A stretch of DNA of 64,000 nt from Euprymna scolopes (GCA_024364805.1 CM044499.1:87099921-87163920); one strand, 5' to 3'. Counted from the stretch's first letter, positions 1 to 13,035 are shown. Translations and numbers: made by a program. The notes: a model not told the origin generated them from the sequence alone.

Positions 1-565
1 ACTTTTGAACGCCATCTTACACACATTTATTCGTTATATTCATATCCTTCATTACGTCCTAGGAGCAACATCATCACAGTCGCAACAATCTATAGTAGAA
101 TAGTTGCTATTTTTTCCTCTAAATAAAATGTACTTTTACTGCTCCCTGTAAACACAGATAGGTATTCTGCATTTTAGTCAAATATGAGGTTTCACCCTTA
201 TTATCTTGCTCATATACTTATATACATAACATAATCTTTCCTGTTCTCTATTCAAAAATAATGATTTCTCCCTTCTTATATTTCACTAAATCGAATTGAC
301 TGAGAACTGACTATTCGTATATTCCTGAATGTAAATCCTTCTATAAAACGAAAAACTCCTGAGATTTACAAAAATGGCTTCTCTGTATACAAGAGGCAAT
401 CGTTTTACATAAAATACCCCAATTACAAATATATTCAGACATCGAAAAATACATGTAAGTCAAGACTGCTTACATTTTACATTAAATATACCGTACACAT
501 ATACTTTTCTTGTACAGATACACTAGAGTGCTACATTAATGATGTTTACCTACACCGTGCATACA
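1..565. other. AT-rich intergenic DNA, nothing recognised
   Basis: This is AT-rich sequence with short A and T runs. I see no open frame of note, no inverted repeat and no similarity to the repeats elsewhere in the window. Confidence 0.6.
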
Positions 566-704
566 GAATGCTTCTTTCCCTCTTAGGATTTGTACACAAC
601 TGGTCATCTAGTAGATGGTCCGCAACAAAAAGAGAAAACCGGATTTCATTGTACGGAAGTGGAATCATGTCGTCTGTTTTGGAGCCACAATTTTTTGTGC
701 CATT
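566..704 (-). mobile_element. mariner-like element, terminal fragment (family M1, copy 1)
   Basis: The stretch from AATGCTTCTTTCCCTC to the GCCACAATTTTTTGTG segment matches 13976-14139 and the reverse complement of 61719-61865 nearly base for base. Shared landmarks are TTTGTACACAACTGG, TAGTAGATGG and GGAATCATG. It is only the 5' end of the element and its transposase lead-in, read on the minus strand. The rest of the element is absent, and a TA/GT microsatellite starts where its terminal repeat should end. Confidence 0.7.
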
Positions 705-780
705 ATATATACATATATATATATGTGTGTGTGTGTGTGTGTATGTATGTGTGAGAATATATATATATATATATATGTAA
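705..780. repeat. compound (TA)n/(GT)n/(TA)n microsatellite
   Basis: An AT run passes into about ten GT units, then GTATGT, then a second AT run. The frames that cross it encode only Ile-Tyr and Val-Cys repeats and are not genes. Confidence 0.9.
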
Positions 781-931
781 GAATATATAATAAGCTCGAT
801 AGTTAAATAGCTATATAATTTATATATAATTAGAGCATTTCCTGTATTTTAATTAAACCAGTAATTTCACTGTTACATTAAAATACACTTAGCTCTTTAG
901 ACTATTATTCTAATCTCCTTTAAATATGTAA

Positions 932-932
<1 letters not shown>

Positions 933-975
<43 letters not shown>
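933..975. repeat. (TA)n microsatellite
   Basis: This is an uninterrupted AT dinucleotide run of about 43 bases. It is flanked by TAAG/CTT-like sequence that makes the whole tract self-complementary. Confidence 0.9.
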
Positions 976-977
<2 letters not shown>

Positions 978-3900
978 TTTGTACTGAAAGGTATTCATTT
1001 ACCACGTTCTAAATATTATCACTACCTGTGGGGTATTACATTTGCTGGTATCCAAAATTTACTATTTCACTCTTTTTTAATTTTATTTCTTTATTACTTC
1101 GTCTCTTAATAAACCCTGAGAGAGAATAAGATAGAGAGATAAGTATATAGATTATAAGAGCTCTTAGGACATAAAAATAAAAGATGGAGAGAAAATGTAT
1201 AGAAAGTAACCCGAGAATAGCAGATACTGTATAGAGAGTAAAGACAAGAGTCAAACAACAGACATTTAGAGAGGATGAAAGTGATAAATAAACATTTTGT
1301 TAATGTGTCATTTGTTACTTGCAAATAATTTATAGTTAAAAGAAATAAAACTGATGAATATTTTTAATGTATTTTGTGCGATTAAAATAAATAAAGAAAC
1401 ATTGTTATGGAAACAAACGGTTATTAACTTAGATTAATTATAATGATAGATACAAGCAAAGAATGATTATTGAATTATTGAATTGTGGGACAATGGTTCG
1501 AATAAGTTGTGCGTTGCAATTATACTGTTCTGCTGCATTTCATTCGTTTTTGTTCAATTTTTATGTTTTTCTTTTCGATTTAGTCTGTTTCGATATTTTC
1601 TCTGATCCGTTCAAAGACACTGGTGTTCTTATAACATGGTTGCTATGGTAACAAATATCGATTTCCTATTTTCGGCATTCTTCTTTTCTCCTTTTCCTAT
1701 TTCCCCTCATTCTTTTTACTCACCTGTCCAATTTTCGCAATCTTGACTAGTAATCAATTACAATTAATTAAATATTACATAAAGCTACGAAAATTAGTTT
1801 AATAATCGAACTTTAAAAATTCAATTAAAAAGTAATAAAAAAGACTACAAGATTAAGGTGAGAGTTAAGGATTGAAAAATTAGGATGTACTACTTCACTA
1901 GAAAGAAGAATTTGCATTGAAATTGTATGTATTTTTTACTATGATTAATATTTTTTAAATATTTCTTCTTTTTATAAAAAATATATTTACAAGAGATTTA
2001 CAAAAGTAAATTATTATTACATGTATTTGCTGTGGATGAAGAGATGTTTGATAAACATCAGCAATTTTTCTTGTTATTTGGATGATAATAATAATCTCAT
2101 TCTAAGTATTATTTTAACAGAAATATGGCCAAAGTTTAATTAGATCTATTAACGCATCGTAAGTGCTTAAAAACATGATTTACAAAAATAAGAACCTACT
2201 AGTAAACCATAAATGTTAAACCACGTGATGTTTCCGTCAATAGCTATTTCTAATTCTCATTAACCATGTACTAATTTTTAAGTTTCATATAAATATTTTC
2301 ATTTATTTATTATTTCGTGATTAGTATAAGATAAAAACGAACTTTATTAATTAAAACCTAACTTTTCAAAGTTAACTAAAGCTAAATCAAAACAACAGTT
2401 TACGCAGGATAAAAGGTAGTTAACTCTTTTTATTTCAAACATAGCGACACCTGAAGAAGATCGGGGGTTACATCGACTGAAACGTTATGCAAATACCACT
2501 CTAGATGAGAACACTAATCCGATTTATCCAAATACTACAACAACCAGTCCTTATTTTACAAAATGTTGTGCTGTAATAACATCAGTAATATCTTACTTCA
2601 TTTACAGGTAGGATAAATGTAAAGCGTGAATAAAACAATCAGGATTTTTTTTACTAAAGATTTACCTTTTATTATAAGTCGAAGGTCACTCGATGAAAAG
2701 GGTTACAGAGATTTTCAGTTGGATTATAATTGCCATTAAACACTGAGTGGGATGCGCAGAAAATTACTTCAAATCAATCGATTATCCAAGAGGACAATAC
2801 AGCAATTGTTTGTTTACATTTGAATTCAGACGACAATGCTGTAGTCGGCTGGGAAGCAAGCTGCTGATATTTTGTTTCACAGATGTGACATCTAGGAAAT
2901 AAACTTTGGTTTCTCAATAAGAGGGAAAAAGTAAATTTATCTGCTGTGACTAAAGAATAACAAGCTTAGACCGTGAATGTTTATTATGGCTATAAGATAT
3001 TTTAGCTCTTTTAAGCATAAACCATAAGCGTAATAACACAGTGGAGATAGTATCACATCTCTTTTGTGTGAAATGCGCCGTAAGGGCAAGAAGAAAACGC
3101 CCCCTATCAGATTTCGGAGTCAATTTAGTATTCTGCCAATATAAACAAGTACTAGGAAGCATGTTTAATGGTGTATGCGAATAACTCGTTTGCTTCATAT
3201 GAGAGATTTTCGGCCAAGAGCAAAAAGTTTGAACTCAAACGAAATTGAAAATATTTCTGATTTTGAATTAAGCGGCCAGAAATTTTAGTTTTCTTTAAAA
3301 TAATTTATGTGCTACATTAAACTGTTGGGAAAAACTTACTGTTATGTACATAGATTGGATGGCGTCCTACCTCTTAAAATGGGCATTGTCTACATGATAT
3401 CTTAAGTAGATATCCGAGTAGTCAATCTGTGTATGGTCGGATGGGGATTATTGACATCAGAATCGGAGGTTTAGGATTAGGTATATTACAGAAGATAGAA
3501 AGGCGGGAGCGAGTTAGAAGATGCCCTCTGGCTGTGGAACAAGCATTTTATTTATTTGGTGTTTGACGAGCAATTCGACCTGTGTCTCTCCAAGCAAAAT
3601 GAGTTTTTGAGGTTGTAAGGTTCATTCGTGTTATGTTTTGATTTGCTTTGACCAAAGACTTTTAGTTGCAATCTGTTGCATAGAGGATGAGTACCATTTG
3701 TAATCGCCAAACAAACTAATCTCTAATAAAAGTTGTTAAAAAGAGAGATCACCTCTCAAGATCATCACAACCAAAACTAATGAATAATTCAATGCATACA
3801 TTTTATTGTTTTACCAAAATTTTAAATACTTATTATTATTTTAAAAGTCATTCTGGTATGAAGTGAAGGTGTATTCTATATTCATAGATGAATAAAATAT

Positions 3901-4092
3901 TTACGATATATATTTAGCATGGATAATCAGCTTTACGATAATATATAAAAATAAAACCAAGGTGGAATACGAAAGTTATCTAATAGTTAGCATTAGAAAG
4001 CTTATCGGAAATATATCAATAACATCATAACGAAATTGAACTCTAAACGTTTATGAAAATTGAACGTGCTTAAACAAAATTGACGACCTTTT
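976..4092. other. AT-rich DNA, no gene recognised
   Basis: No feature with solid support was found over about 3.1 kb. At 2450-2495 an ACCTGAAGA...GAAACG arrangement resembles the strand-conserved segment often seen near the 3' ends of Penelope-like elements; a bulged 5-bp stem can be drawn between the two blocks, but no third stem is visible. A minus-strand frame at 2950-3198 (82 residues) has no recognisable domain. The remainder is scattered A/T runs and short frames without coding character. Confidence 0.5.
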
Positions 4093-4165
4093 TTACAAGG
4101 GATTCACTAATTATCAAGGCCTGAAGACTACTCGAGGATAAGGGTTGATGAATGTAAGGTGGTAG
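4093..4165 (-). mobile_element. LINE family A, 3' tail fragment
   Basis: Read on the minus strand, this contains CCCTTATCCTCGAGTAGTC, then GGCCTTGATAA, then AGTGA...CCCTTGTAAAA. The same order of words ends the LINE-A copies at 24690-24747 and 40222-40284. Only the last 70 or so bases of the 3' UTR are present, as in a strongly 5'-truncated insertion. Confidence 0.65.
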
Positions 4166-6078
4166 TTTACTGATCGTTAATGGTGTAGATTAGGTAGAAT
4201 TTTTATTATTTAAGGAGGCAGCTGAACACAGTCCGATAGTCACTTCCAGTTTTTATTTTATTTTTATATTACAACTAAAACATATAGCAATTGTTCTCTA
4301 TTACTTCTGGTCATAACATTTTGAGGTGATGATTTACGTCAAGATGTTCGTTTCAGAAGTCGTAGTAATCAACATGGCTGAGTGAAAACTAATTTTTAAA
4401 TGGTGTTCAACTAGTATGACATTTAATTTTAGTTTTAATTTAAAAATCATAAAAACACGCTCTTTTTTTTTAATTCTGTCATTAATCCTAGGTTTGAGCC
4501 GCAATATCAACACTAGATATTAAATCATTTAATAAAAAAAAATCACGTATGCGACATGGGTATGGTAAGATCGCTGAACGTCAATTCAAAACGTAAAGAG
4601 ATCTGTATGACTCAATTTCAACTAATGTTTTTCCTCTTGTAATGAACTGAAATATGCGTATTGCATCCTAATTTCTTTTATATTTATTAAAAAACTAAAT
4701 AATATTTTTGATGTTAAGCGCCATAGCTCATATAAATTTTACAGTGTATATTATGTTCCTAATTATATTAGATAGATATTCATGGTCTAAGTATTTTAGT
4801 GATTTTACTTTTGACAGGGCACTCATAAATGCATGACAGTTTAAACAATAACATTTTTGTAATGATTTTAATGATGTTAAATATTGATTAAATTGCATAA
4901 TTAGTAAGTATAAGCAAGAATCGAATTTTAGAGATATGATGGAAAACATGAAATTTTTCAGACAAATAACTAATCGACTCTGCTGACTGTGTGAGAATGG
5001 AAATGTTATGAGGCGGTCGAATATAACGTCAAACAATATGAACAGCAGGATATAGCGAGAGAAAAACCTCAGTTTTGGTGGGAGGCGTAATGGAGATACG
5101 ATGCATTATAGAATTGCTTATAATTAAGCGATGCCCTTTGTCATCGAAATCGGTGGAAAGAAACTACTGTTGCTTTGATACGTTAAACCCCTGACTTGTG
5201 AGGTGACAAAGCTTTTCACATGCACTTGTGATGTTAGGCTGTATAACGGTGTTAAATTTGGTGAATATCAGACTGTTTCTTCTTTAATTGAATATTTTCG
5301 ATTACACTGGTCAACAACAAATTTGTTGTCTGCGTTTTTTCAGGTGATTTAAAACGATCTTGATGCACTGAAGCCGAAAATCACATTAGTTTTGCTCAAT
5401 CAGGTCAAGTTGTTGAGCTATGACTACATTTTTTATGCATTTTTGTTCACATTCGTACATGTGGAGTATTTTAGAAGTTGATGGGAGTAAAATATGTCAA
5501 ATAATTATTTTGATTGGAGATGATTATTTTAATGACGAGAAGTATTCAAGTCCGATAGTTTTGGGTGATTATGTTGGAAAGGGATAAGTTTGAAGTCATA
5601 ATACTTAGAATTCCTTCCAAAATCTGTGCTCAGCATACTGCATGAAGACTGGCTTATACAGGGAGAATTAGTGCTCTACAAAGAAAGGAATACCCCAACG
5701 ACCTTCTCGTGAACAGAGACAGAATACTCTTTCCAGCGCTGCACATCATGCTCTGCTTAATCGAGCAGTTCACCAAGGCTATGGACAAGGATGGTGACTG
5801 ATTCAGGCTTTTCCAGGATCAATCATGGAGAAGTTGAAAGCTATCATATTTTATGGTTCTCAGATTAGGCATCTCGTCAGGGATCCAGTTCGAAAATTCG
5901 GTTAAAGTTCACCGTTACACCAACTGAAGACGCCTCTACATTTTTCGATACATCGACAACTTTTATAGGTTTTCATCTATGCTAAACACTAATATCGCAG
6001 GGAAAATTAGAGCACACAATAGTTTTCGAGATATAAATACCTGTATTATGCATCGTAATTTCTAGTAGTTTTAATTGA
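4166..6078. other. AT-rich DNA, no gene recognised
   Basis: No assigned feature. 5290-5460 is somewhat less AT-rich and reads like a fragment of an old dispersed repeat (CACTGGTCAACAACAAATTT...), but I cannot name it. The minus-strand frame at 4728-5036 (102 residues) is rich in Phe, Leu, Ser and Lys, as AT-rich non-coding DNA gives, and shows no domain. Confidence 0.45.
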
Positions 6079-6394
6079 CCGCCATCATTGTTATTTCAAT
6101 GAAATGGGATAGTGAACATGCGATGTGTGTAGTTTAGTTGACGGATGCAAACATTTATTTAACGTCATTTCTTTCGGAATAAACACCACCCACCTCCCCA
6201 TTTTAAGAACGGCTTTCTAAATAAACACTTCCACCTCTCAATGTTTAGAACGGCTTTCGCAATAAACACACCACCTCCCCACGTTAGGAACGGCTTTCGA
6301 AATTGCGTCGAGTTAACTATACAGATCATCTGCTCACTGCAGCGTGCGCGCGCATGCTAAATATACCATTTCATTGAAACAACAAAGATGGCGG
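6079..6394. mobile_element. MITE-like element with 31-bp inverted ends
   Basis: 6079-6109 and the reverse complement of 6364-6394 agree at about 28 of 31 positions; both start CCGCCATC and share TTTCAATGAAATGG. The 316-bp interval has no coding capacity. Its interior holds a three-unit minisatellite and an alternating GTGCGCGCGCATGC stretch near the right end. A clear target duplication is not visible; TTGA and ATGA lie outside the two ends. It abuts the LINE-B fragment that begins about ten bases to the right. The transposon superfamily cannot be told from the ends alone. Confidence 0.55.
6172..6294. repeat. three-unit minisatellite, about 41 bp per unit
   Basis: The units are 6172-6213, 6214-6254 and 6255-6294 (42, 41 and 40 bases). 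Each begins TTTC, carries AATAAACAC and CCACCTC in the middle, and ends AGAACGGC or GGAACGGC. A fourth TTTCGAAAT start follows and breaks off. Confidence 0.8.
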
Positions 6395-6403
6395 ATGAAT
6401 AAA

Positions 6404-6712
6404 ACTGTACCCCCTCGACGAAAATACCCCCGACAAGCCGACAAGCAGCAAAGTTTCACCTCTATACAGCCGAGATCCGTAGATGTAAGAAAGCCTTTTA
6501 CTCTTATAGCTTCTTGCCCAGAACTGCAAGATTTGGTATTCTCTTCCGGTTTCCTGCTTCCCCAACTGTACTGACATGCAGAAGTTCAAGTGTAATGTGA
6601 ACAGACAACTTGCTGCTAAAATCCCTACATAGTACGCCTGCAACTTAGGTCCCTGATAGGAGTCCCCTACATCAAAGTGGCAATGTGCCTTGTTTGGGGT
6701 AAAAATGTAATA
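6404..6712 (+). mobile_element. LINE family B, 3' end fragment
   Basis: The segment aligns over its whole length with 51056-51345. Shared words include CTCGACG, AATACCCCCGACAA, CCCAACTGTACTGACATGC, AGAAGTTCAAGTGTAATGTG and GTGCCTT-T-TGGGGT. It covers the last coding stretch of the LINE-B reverse-transcriptase protein and the 3' UTR. It passes directly into an (AAT)/(GAA) tract, which is how this family's 3' tail behaves. Confidence 0.75.
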
Positions 6713-6773
6713 ATAATAATAATAAGAAGAAGAAGAAGAAGAAGAATAATAAGAATAAGAATAAGAATAAGAA

Positions 6774-6866
<93 letters not shown>
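6709..6866. repeat. compound (AAT)/(AAG)/(AATAAG)/(TA) microsatellite
   Basis: An (AAT)n tail of the preceding LINE fragment grades into AAG triplets, AATAAG hexamers and then about 87 bases of pure AT. Open frames on both strands here are low-complexity artefacts. Confidence 0.9.
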
Positions 6867-6868
<2 letters not shown>

Positions 6869-7077
6869 TTATTAGAATTGCAAAATTTTAAAATGATGAA
6901 AAAGATATGAGCCATATTCGGATGTTATAAAATAAATAAGTCGATTAAAAAGTCTATTAAATATCACGAATTGTAATGAAACCCGAAGCGTTTTTCGTCA
7001 GACAAACTTTTCAAGGATATATGCCTGAATGTTTTTTTTTGCTTGTTTTTTTCCTTAAGAAATACTTATATGAAAGG

Positions 7078-7305
7078 GAATACGACGAAGGTGCCCAATT
7101 AGTAGTATCGGCCATTGGACAACACTTATTAGATGAAAAGGACTGTGGTTCTACATTCTCTCCGGAGTGTTTTTCTGTTTTGCACAGAGGACACACTAAG
7201 TTCCATCTGTCTGTCCTCGAGGCGCGTGCCATCGGTGTAAGCCCCCCTACTTTGGGCAAGTAGAGGAACATTCGGTTACACTTGGAACTATTTGGGGGAC
7301 ACATT
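7078..7305 (+). mobile_element. Penelope-like element, GIY-YIG endonuclease remnant
   Basis: The plus-strand frame reads SAIGQHLLDEKDC, then FSVLHRG, then FHLSVLEARAIGVSPPTLGK, followed by an RNIRLHLELF-like block after one stop. This is the order seen in the C-terminal half of GIY-YIG nuclease domains of Penelope-like retroelements: a basic helix with His, a short beta strand, then the helix carrying the catalytic Glu (here in VLEA). The N-terminal GIY and YIG motifs are not visible upstream, so this is a truncated scrap. Assignment rests on pattern only; a LINE-associated GIY-YIG domain is the alternative. Confidence 0.5.
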
Positions 7306-7336
7306 CTATTTATTTATTTATTTATTTATTTATTTG
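7306..7336. repeat. (TTTA)n microsatellite
   Basis: Seven to eight TTTA units directly follow the endonuclease remnant. Confidence 0.85.
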
Positions 7337-7403
7337 GCGTTATACCTTTTCGTATGAGTATTTCTATTTTATAATGTCCGAATATGGTTCAGTTCTTTTT
7401 CAT

Positions 7404-7859
<456 letters not shown>

Positions 7860-9270
7860 TAAAAACAAGCGACCTCTTCAAACCAGAAGAGATGGCGTCA
7901 TACAACGAACAGAATACAGTTGTCCAGAAAATGATGCGGCAAGAAACAACGGGCAATTAATGAACAATGCAAACAACAAGAAGGCAAATCGGTCACCAAC
8001 ACCACAAAAGAGCTATACATACGTTATCAATAATTGTACAAGATAGTTCAAACCAGCTACTGATACTATAAAAAGCAAGACTGAAGAAATGCTTACTGAA
8101 GGGCCACAAGTTAAAGAACGATGGAAGACATATTGCGAAAATCTTTACAAGAAATAAAACATCTGACCAGCCGACCAATACGCAAAGGGGAACCAAGGAG
8201 ATGAACTCTCACCAACATATGCAGTAGAAAAAAAAGCAATTAGAGACTTGAAAGTGGGTAAATCTCCAGGAATAAATGATCTTCCAGCTTAATTTCTGAA
8301 GAACCAACAAGGCATCCAATATTTCACAAAATATAAGCAGTAACAACTGAACTATCGCCTTGATTAGTCACAGTAGTAAAATCATACTAAAAGCTATAGT
8401 CAATCGGATGTGAGACAAGTTAAGTGCCGAAATAGCAGTGAAACAGAGTGGTTTCAGACCAGGGAAATGACGTCGACTCAACATAAAATTGGTACTTGAG
8501 AAGATCGAGAGAATAGGAACAGATATTTATTTCTGTTTCATCGATTATTGAAAGCTTTCGACACAGTGGCACAAAATGTCCTCTGGAATCTGATGGTAGA
8601 CTCGTCCTTAGCGTCAGAAAAATAAAAGTAATGAAAATAACATAGGCATCAAATGATGAAAACCTCAATCTGAAAATGTAGATTTCAACTACCTGAATGC
8701 AGTTTTTACAAACAAAGTAGATAGCACTAAAGAAGTAAGACGACATTTTGCAATGGCAAAGACAGCAATGATTGTGCTAACCAATATCTGGAATGACAGA
8801 TCCATTTTACAACGCAAATAGATAGGACTAATGCAAGCTCAATAGTAACATAAAGAGGCGAATGTTAGTCTTGAAGAAATCGCCAAGAGGAAAATTACCT
8901 CTTTTGAATTGTGGAACTACCGTAGACTTCTTCATGTAAGCTGGGTTGAAAAATGTACAAACACATACATTCTGGAGAAGATTGGACCACGCCAAAGGCT
9001 GGCAGGTAACATCAATGACAGGATTTTAGGGGGAACGTTGTCAGAACAGACTGTTTAACAAAAGATCTACTCTTTTGTACAACCCCTGGCAAAATGGACA
9101 TGGAAGACAAAAAGACGAAAAACAAAATGTGAGACAACGTGACAACGCACGGACATTAGCATGGCTGAGTTGCTCAGAATGGTGCAGGACCGGAGTGAAT
9201 GGCAACGATTCGTGAAGAGTGTCACGGCTGGTAAATAATGACCATTCCGTCAAAGAGAGACTTGTATGAG
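7860..9270 (+). mobile_element. RTE-type LINE, decayed, 5'-truncated
   Basis: In order on the plus strand I see IKSKTEEML and ERWKTYCENLY (linker before the reverse transcriptase), AIRDLKVGKSPGINDLPA (RT motif 0/1), SGFRP-like and KAFDTVAQNVLW (motif A with its Asp), then SFELWNYRRLLHVSW, LEKIGPRQRL and finally QRDNARTLA and LSCSEW. This order is typical of metazoan RTE-clade endonuclease/reverse-transcriptase proteins. The endonuclease half is missing and the segment between motif A and FELW is very short, so the Tyr-Asp-Asp box is absent. Multiple frames and stops show it is dead. The 3' end lies near 9270. Confidence 0.75.
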
Positions 9271-9689
9271 TATATTTTATTCATAGGTTTCATGTTGGTA
9301 GGAATTATTCATCTTGCCCTTCGCAGAACAAGATATTCTCTGATAATTTTTTCGTGTTGTTTGTATACTAATAAAGAATGCGGTGATGACAATTTAACTC
9401 CATAGTGTACGTTATTTAACCTAACCTTATCGGAGACACCAGAAGTCTAAATTTTCGTATTTCACTATACATAATATTCTTCGATAAATTTATTTCAGAA
9501 CTGAAATCTCAATTCAAATGTTTTAGCTAACCAATCAGCTATATGTCCCTTTTTACCCATTTCGTATATTTGCATTTCAAATTATACTAGACCATCTGTG
9601 ACACTTTGGCTCAATATTATATGATAATGTTATAAAGAATGAATGACATTTGTTAGCTGCTATTCTTTCTTTATGAGAACATATATTTT

Positions 9690-9738
<49 letters not shown>

Positions 9739-11509
9739 TTGAAAAGAATCATTGGGTTGTCATTCACCTTAACTCTCTCTCTCTCTCTCTCTTTCTCTCG
9801 TTCCTCTCCCCTCTCTTTCCAACCCATACTTGTATTCTGTTTTCGTCCCCGCTTTCCCTTTTTCGCCATCCGATCTCTTAATTTTTTCTCTCTTTTAATT
9901 ATTAATGTCATTTGCCTCCTGAAAGAGCGGCATCTTTTTTGTAACTTGTAACCGAAACAGTGTACAGTGCGGATGAAATATGGCTGATATCAACAAAATT
10001 GCGATACTACGTTTTTTATCGTTTAAAGTACTGACACATCCATTTTTGAGCAATTCCCGTGCAAAGCATCATGGGAAATACTAGTTTCTCGCATCTTTTG
10101 TGATTTTTTTTGGAAATATAAGAAATAAACAGAAATGGAAGCATATAAAAAAACCAACAACTGTATATAAAATCTCGATGATCAAACAAAAGACTATCAA
10201 ACGATTGCATGTTCTTCGTTTTATTTTTTTAATCAGACTTATTGTATATTATTGATTTTCATGAAAGTGTACGTGATCAGTCCGAATATATCCTTATTAT
10301 ATCCTACACTGTAAAAGAGGAAATCGTTCATTCCATTTTCATTTTTTATTTGAGTAAAGAAAATAAATGTGAAAAACATTTTTTGTCGTTTCCTGCCTAT
10401 GAGTTTATGGAAGAAACTTAATTCTGAAACTGGAATGCCAGCTTATTCATAGAAGTTATTAGAACTTGGAAATGTTTATTGGATATTTAATTAAAGCAAA
10501 CTAGGCCGTTAATTTTTATTTAGTTAAAACTTATTTGAAAATCAGTATACGAAAGTAACGTCAGTGAACATGAAACAACTTAAAAATGTACACTCGATAG
10601 CTCTCTATCGATATTAAGGTAGTTAATATTTTTTTATAATTGCATTTCACTAATCAAATGAATAACAGACCATTATGAGTTTGGGAGATCGTTATGGTCG
10701 TTTGTTTGTCAGTAGTCTAAATGTTGGCTATATTTATTTAATTTTAGCTTTTTCAAATTACGAAATAGAGGTTGACTTGATCATTGGATGTCTCTGATTT
10801 TTGTGTACTTTTAACGATCGTATTGGAGATCAAACAATAATTATACCCTTTACTTTAGTATACTTAAGTATTTAAAATTGAGATAGTTTTAGTTAACATA
10901 ATATTGATGTTATCATCTTATTTGATGATTCAAATATTACAGATTTGCATTGAATTTTATCCATAGTAATTAGTCACAAATTAAGCAAGATTCCTTGTAA
11001 TTTCAATGTAATTTTAAAACATCTTAAACTTAAGTCATTTTAGAATCCAAATTATGAAACAGATTTTGATCAAAATTATTATAAGGATTTTACTGTGATT
11101 TAAACCGAAATAAACCAAGTATAGCATTTTTCTTTTATGATTGTAATTATCGTAAGGTGACATAAAAGTGGTGCAAACCCGTTGCTTTGGTGGATTTTTC
11201 TTGTTCTAATACAGGTATTCTTTTAGTTTATGGAATTGTTTCGTGAATAAACTGGTTAATCATCATTTCAACTGTTGATTACTGAGATGCGTTAATTTTA
11301 CATAAGAAAATAAATTATTGAAGATATAACTTCAGGTTAACTTAATGTTGTCTGCCGTCCTCCGGCAGCATGAACTAAAACAGAAAAAAGTTTATGAATG
11401 TTTCCTGCGTTGTTTAGATTTTTAGCTTGACATAAAAGTAGACATACAACTTTTATTTATATATGAAACTAAAGAACCCGTGATTTATTGGATAACGCCA
11501 ACTCCCACA
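9271..11509. other. AT-rich DNA with two microsatellites, no gene recognised
   Basis: (TA)n occupies about 9693-9735 and (CT)n about 9774-9803. The remainder is AT-rich without a recognisable repeat or coding segment. The minus-strand frame at 9660-9911 is a translation of these two tracts. Confidence 0.55.
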
Positions 11510-12960
11510 ATTGGCTCAACTTTGATCATCATCATCATCATAGCCTTCAGCCCCTGGAGAAGCATGGCCATCCAGAACAACCCACCAGCGTCCACGGTCC
11601 TGGGCGATTCTCTCCAGCTTCCCCAACAGTAGCTAGTTTGCTTGCGTACACCTCCAAGTCTCTTCTTCAGACATTCTTTGGTCGGCCTCTTTTCCTCTTC
11701 TCCTGAGGATCCCAGGTTATGGTGTGACGTGTGATGTTTGTTGATTGTTTCCTCAAGATGTGCCCGATCTATCGCCATCATCTTCTTCTAATCTCTTTTT
11801 CCGTTGGTTCTCTCCCAGAGGTCTGTGTTACTGATGGTAGTTGGCCAGTGAATCTTTAGCATTCTTCGAAGGCATGAGTTGATAAAAGTTTGCACTCTTT
11901 CATGGTGGTCTTTGTTGTTCTCCACGTTTTCGCTTCACACAGTACGGCTGATTTGATATTGGAATTTAACAAACAGATTTTGGTGCGAGATGTGATGAGA
12001 TTGGATAGCTAGATTATCTTGAGGCCTATGAACAATGCCCTTGCTTTTCCGATGCGGGTCTTAACGTTTGCATCTATTCCTCCCTGCTGGTTGATCACAC
12101 TCCCAAGGTATGTGAAGGTCTCCACCTCTTCCAGATTGTTGTTGTCCAACTTGACTGCCTCTTTGCTGATTTTCAAGAGTATGGTCTTGTTGAGGTGGAT
12201 GTGGAGACCAATTTGAGAGGCGTGGGTGATTAGGCTACATGTCTTGTTCTGTATCTCTTTTTGCTTGTAGGAGATCAGAGCGAGGTCATCAGCGAAATAA
12301 AGGTCTCCAGCTGAGTTCAGAGAGTCCACTGGATGAATTCTCTCTATCCATTCGTTGTCCGTCTCATCACCCAGTCAATAGCGGGGAGAAAAAAAAATGC
12401 CGGCAGAAGGCATCCCTGTCGTAGGCCGGTCCTTATATTGAAACGACGTGTCAACTTTCCATGTACGACCTGACAAGCCATTCCCTCATCCGAGTCTTTG
12501 ATAATTCTCGTCAGTGTATTGGATCCCATAGTGCAGCAGGAGTTGCCACAGCGAAAACTGCCGAAAGCATTGAGGAAGTCCACGAAGTTGACGTACAACA
12601 GGGACTGCTTAGCGTGGAAATCTGGTCGGCAAAGGATATGTCCCACCTAAAGTCCGCCTAGTGGTCCTGGAGCATAGTATCCATTGCGTTTCTTATCATC
12701 ACCAACAGAATCCAGTTGAACACCTTCTCAGAAGTGTGATGCCTCTATAGTTCTGACAGCTGCTAAGATCTCTTTTCTTGGGCAGGTTTATGATGTATCC
12801 GTTTTTCCAATCTGTTGGTATCTCATTTTGTTCCCAAATCTTCTCAAAGCGTGGTAGTAGCATGTCGGGTTTTTTTTTCTACATCTGTCTTGAGAGCTTC
12901 TGCTAGAATTCCATCTGGGGCGCCTGCCTTGCCGTTTGTTTACTTTGATGACATTCAAAA
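11510..12960 (-). mobile_element. RTE-type LINE, decayed, antisense
   Basis: On the minus strand, reading from 12960 downward: APDGILAEALKTDV (RT motif 1), LPKKRDLSSC region, SLLYVNFVDFLNAFGS (motif A region), TGLRQGCLLPAFFF (motif B), LYFADDLALIS (motif C with Ala-Asp-Asp), FTYLGSVINQQGGIDANVK (motif D/E region) and [15 protein letters not shown] near the C terminus. The frame at 12009-12329 runs 106 residues without a stop. The sense 3' end passes into five ATG/ATC triplets at 11524-11543, the short-repeat tail typical of RTE elements. Endonuclease sequences are not seen. Confidence 0.85.
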
Positions 12961-13035
12961 ATTTAAAGGCACTTCCATATATACGCGATACACTGTTTCT
13001 TTCATAAATAAGCTATGAGCGACTTTACTTCTATA

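Noticed and set aside
2450-2500. A hammerhead ribozyme at CTGAAGA...GAAACG
   Set aside because: A bulged stem II can be drawn, but no stem III or stem I of useful length closes around it, and there is no second copy for comparison.
6677-6910. Long frames made of Ile-Tyr, Arg and Val-Cys repeats
   Set aside because: These are translations of (TA)n, (AAG)n and (GT)n microsatellites. The same applies at 568-806, 7374-7688, 9643-9951 and 20209-20503.
11488-11706. Plus-strand frame with a run of five His
   Set aside because: It is the antisense of the RTE LINE and its ATG/CAT tail; the minus strand carries the recognisable reverse transcriptase.
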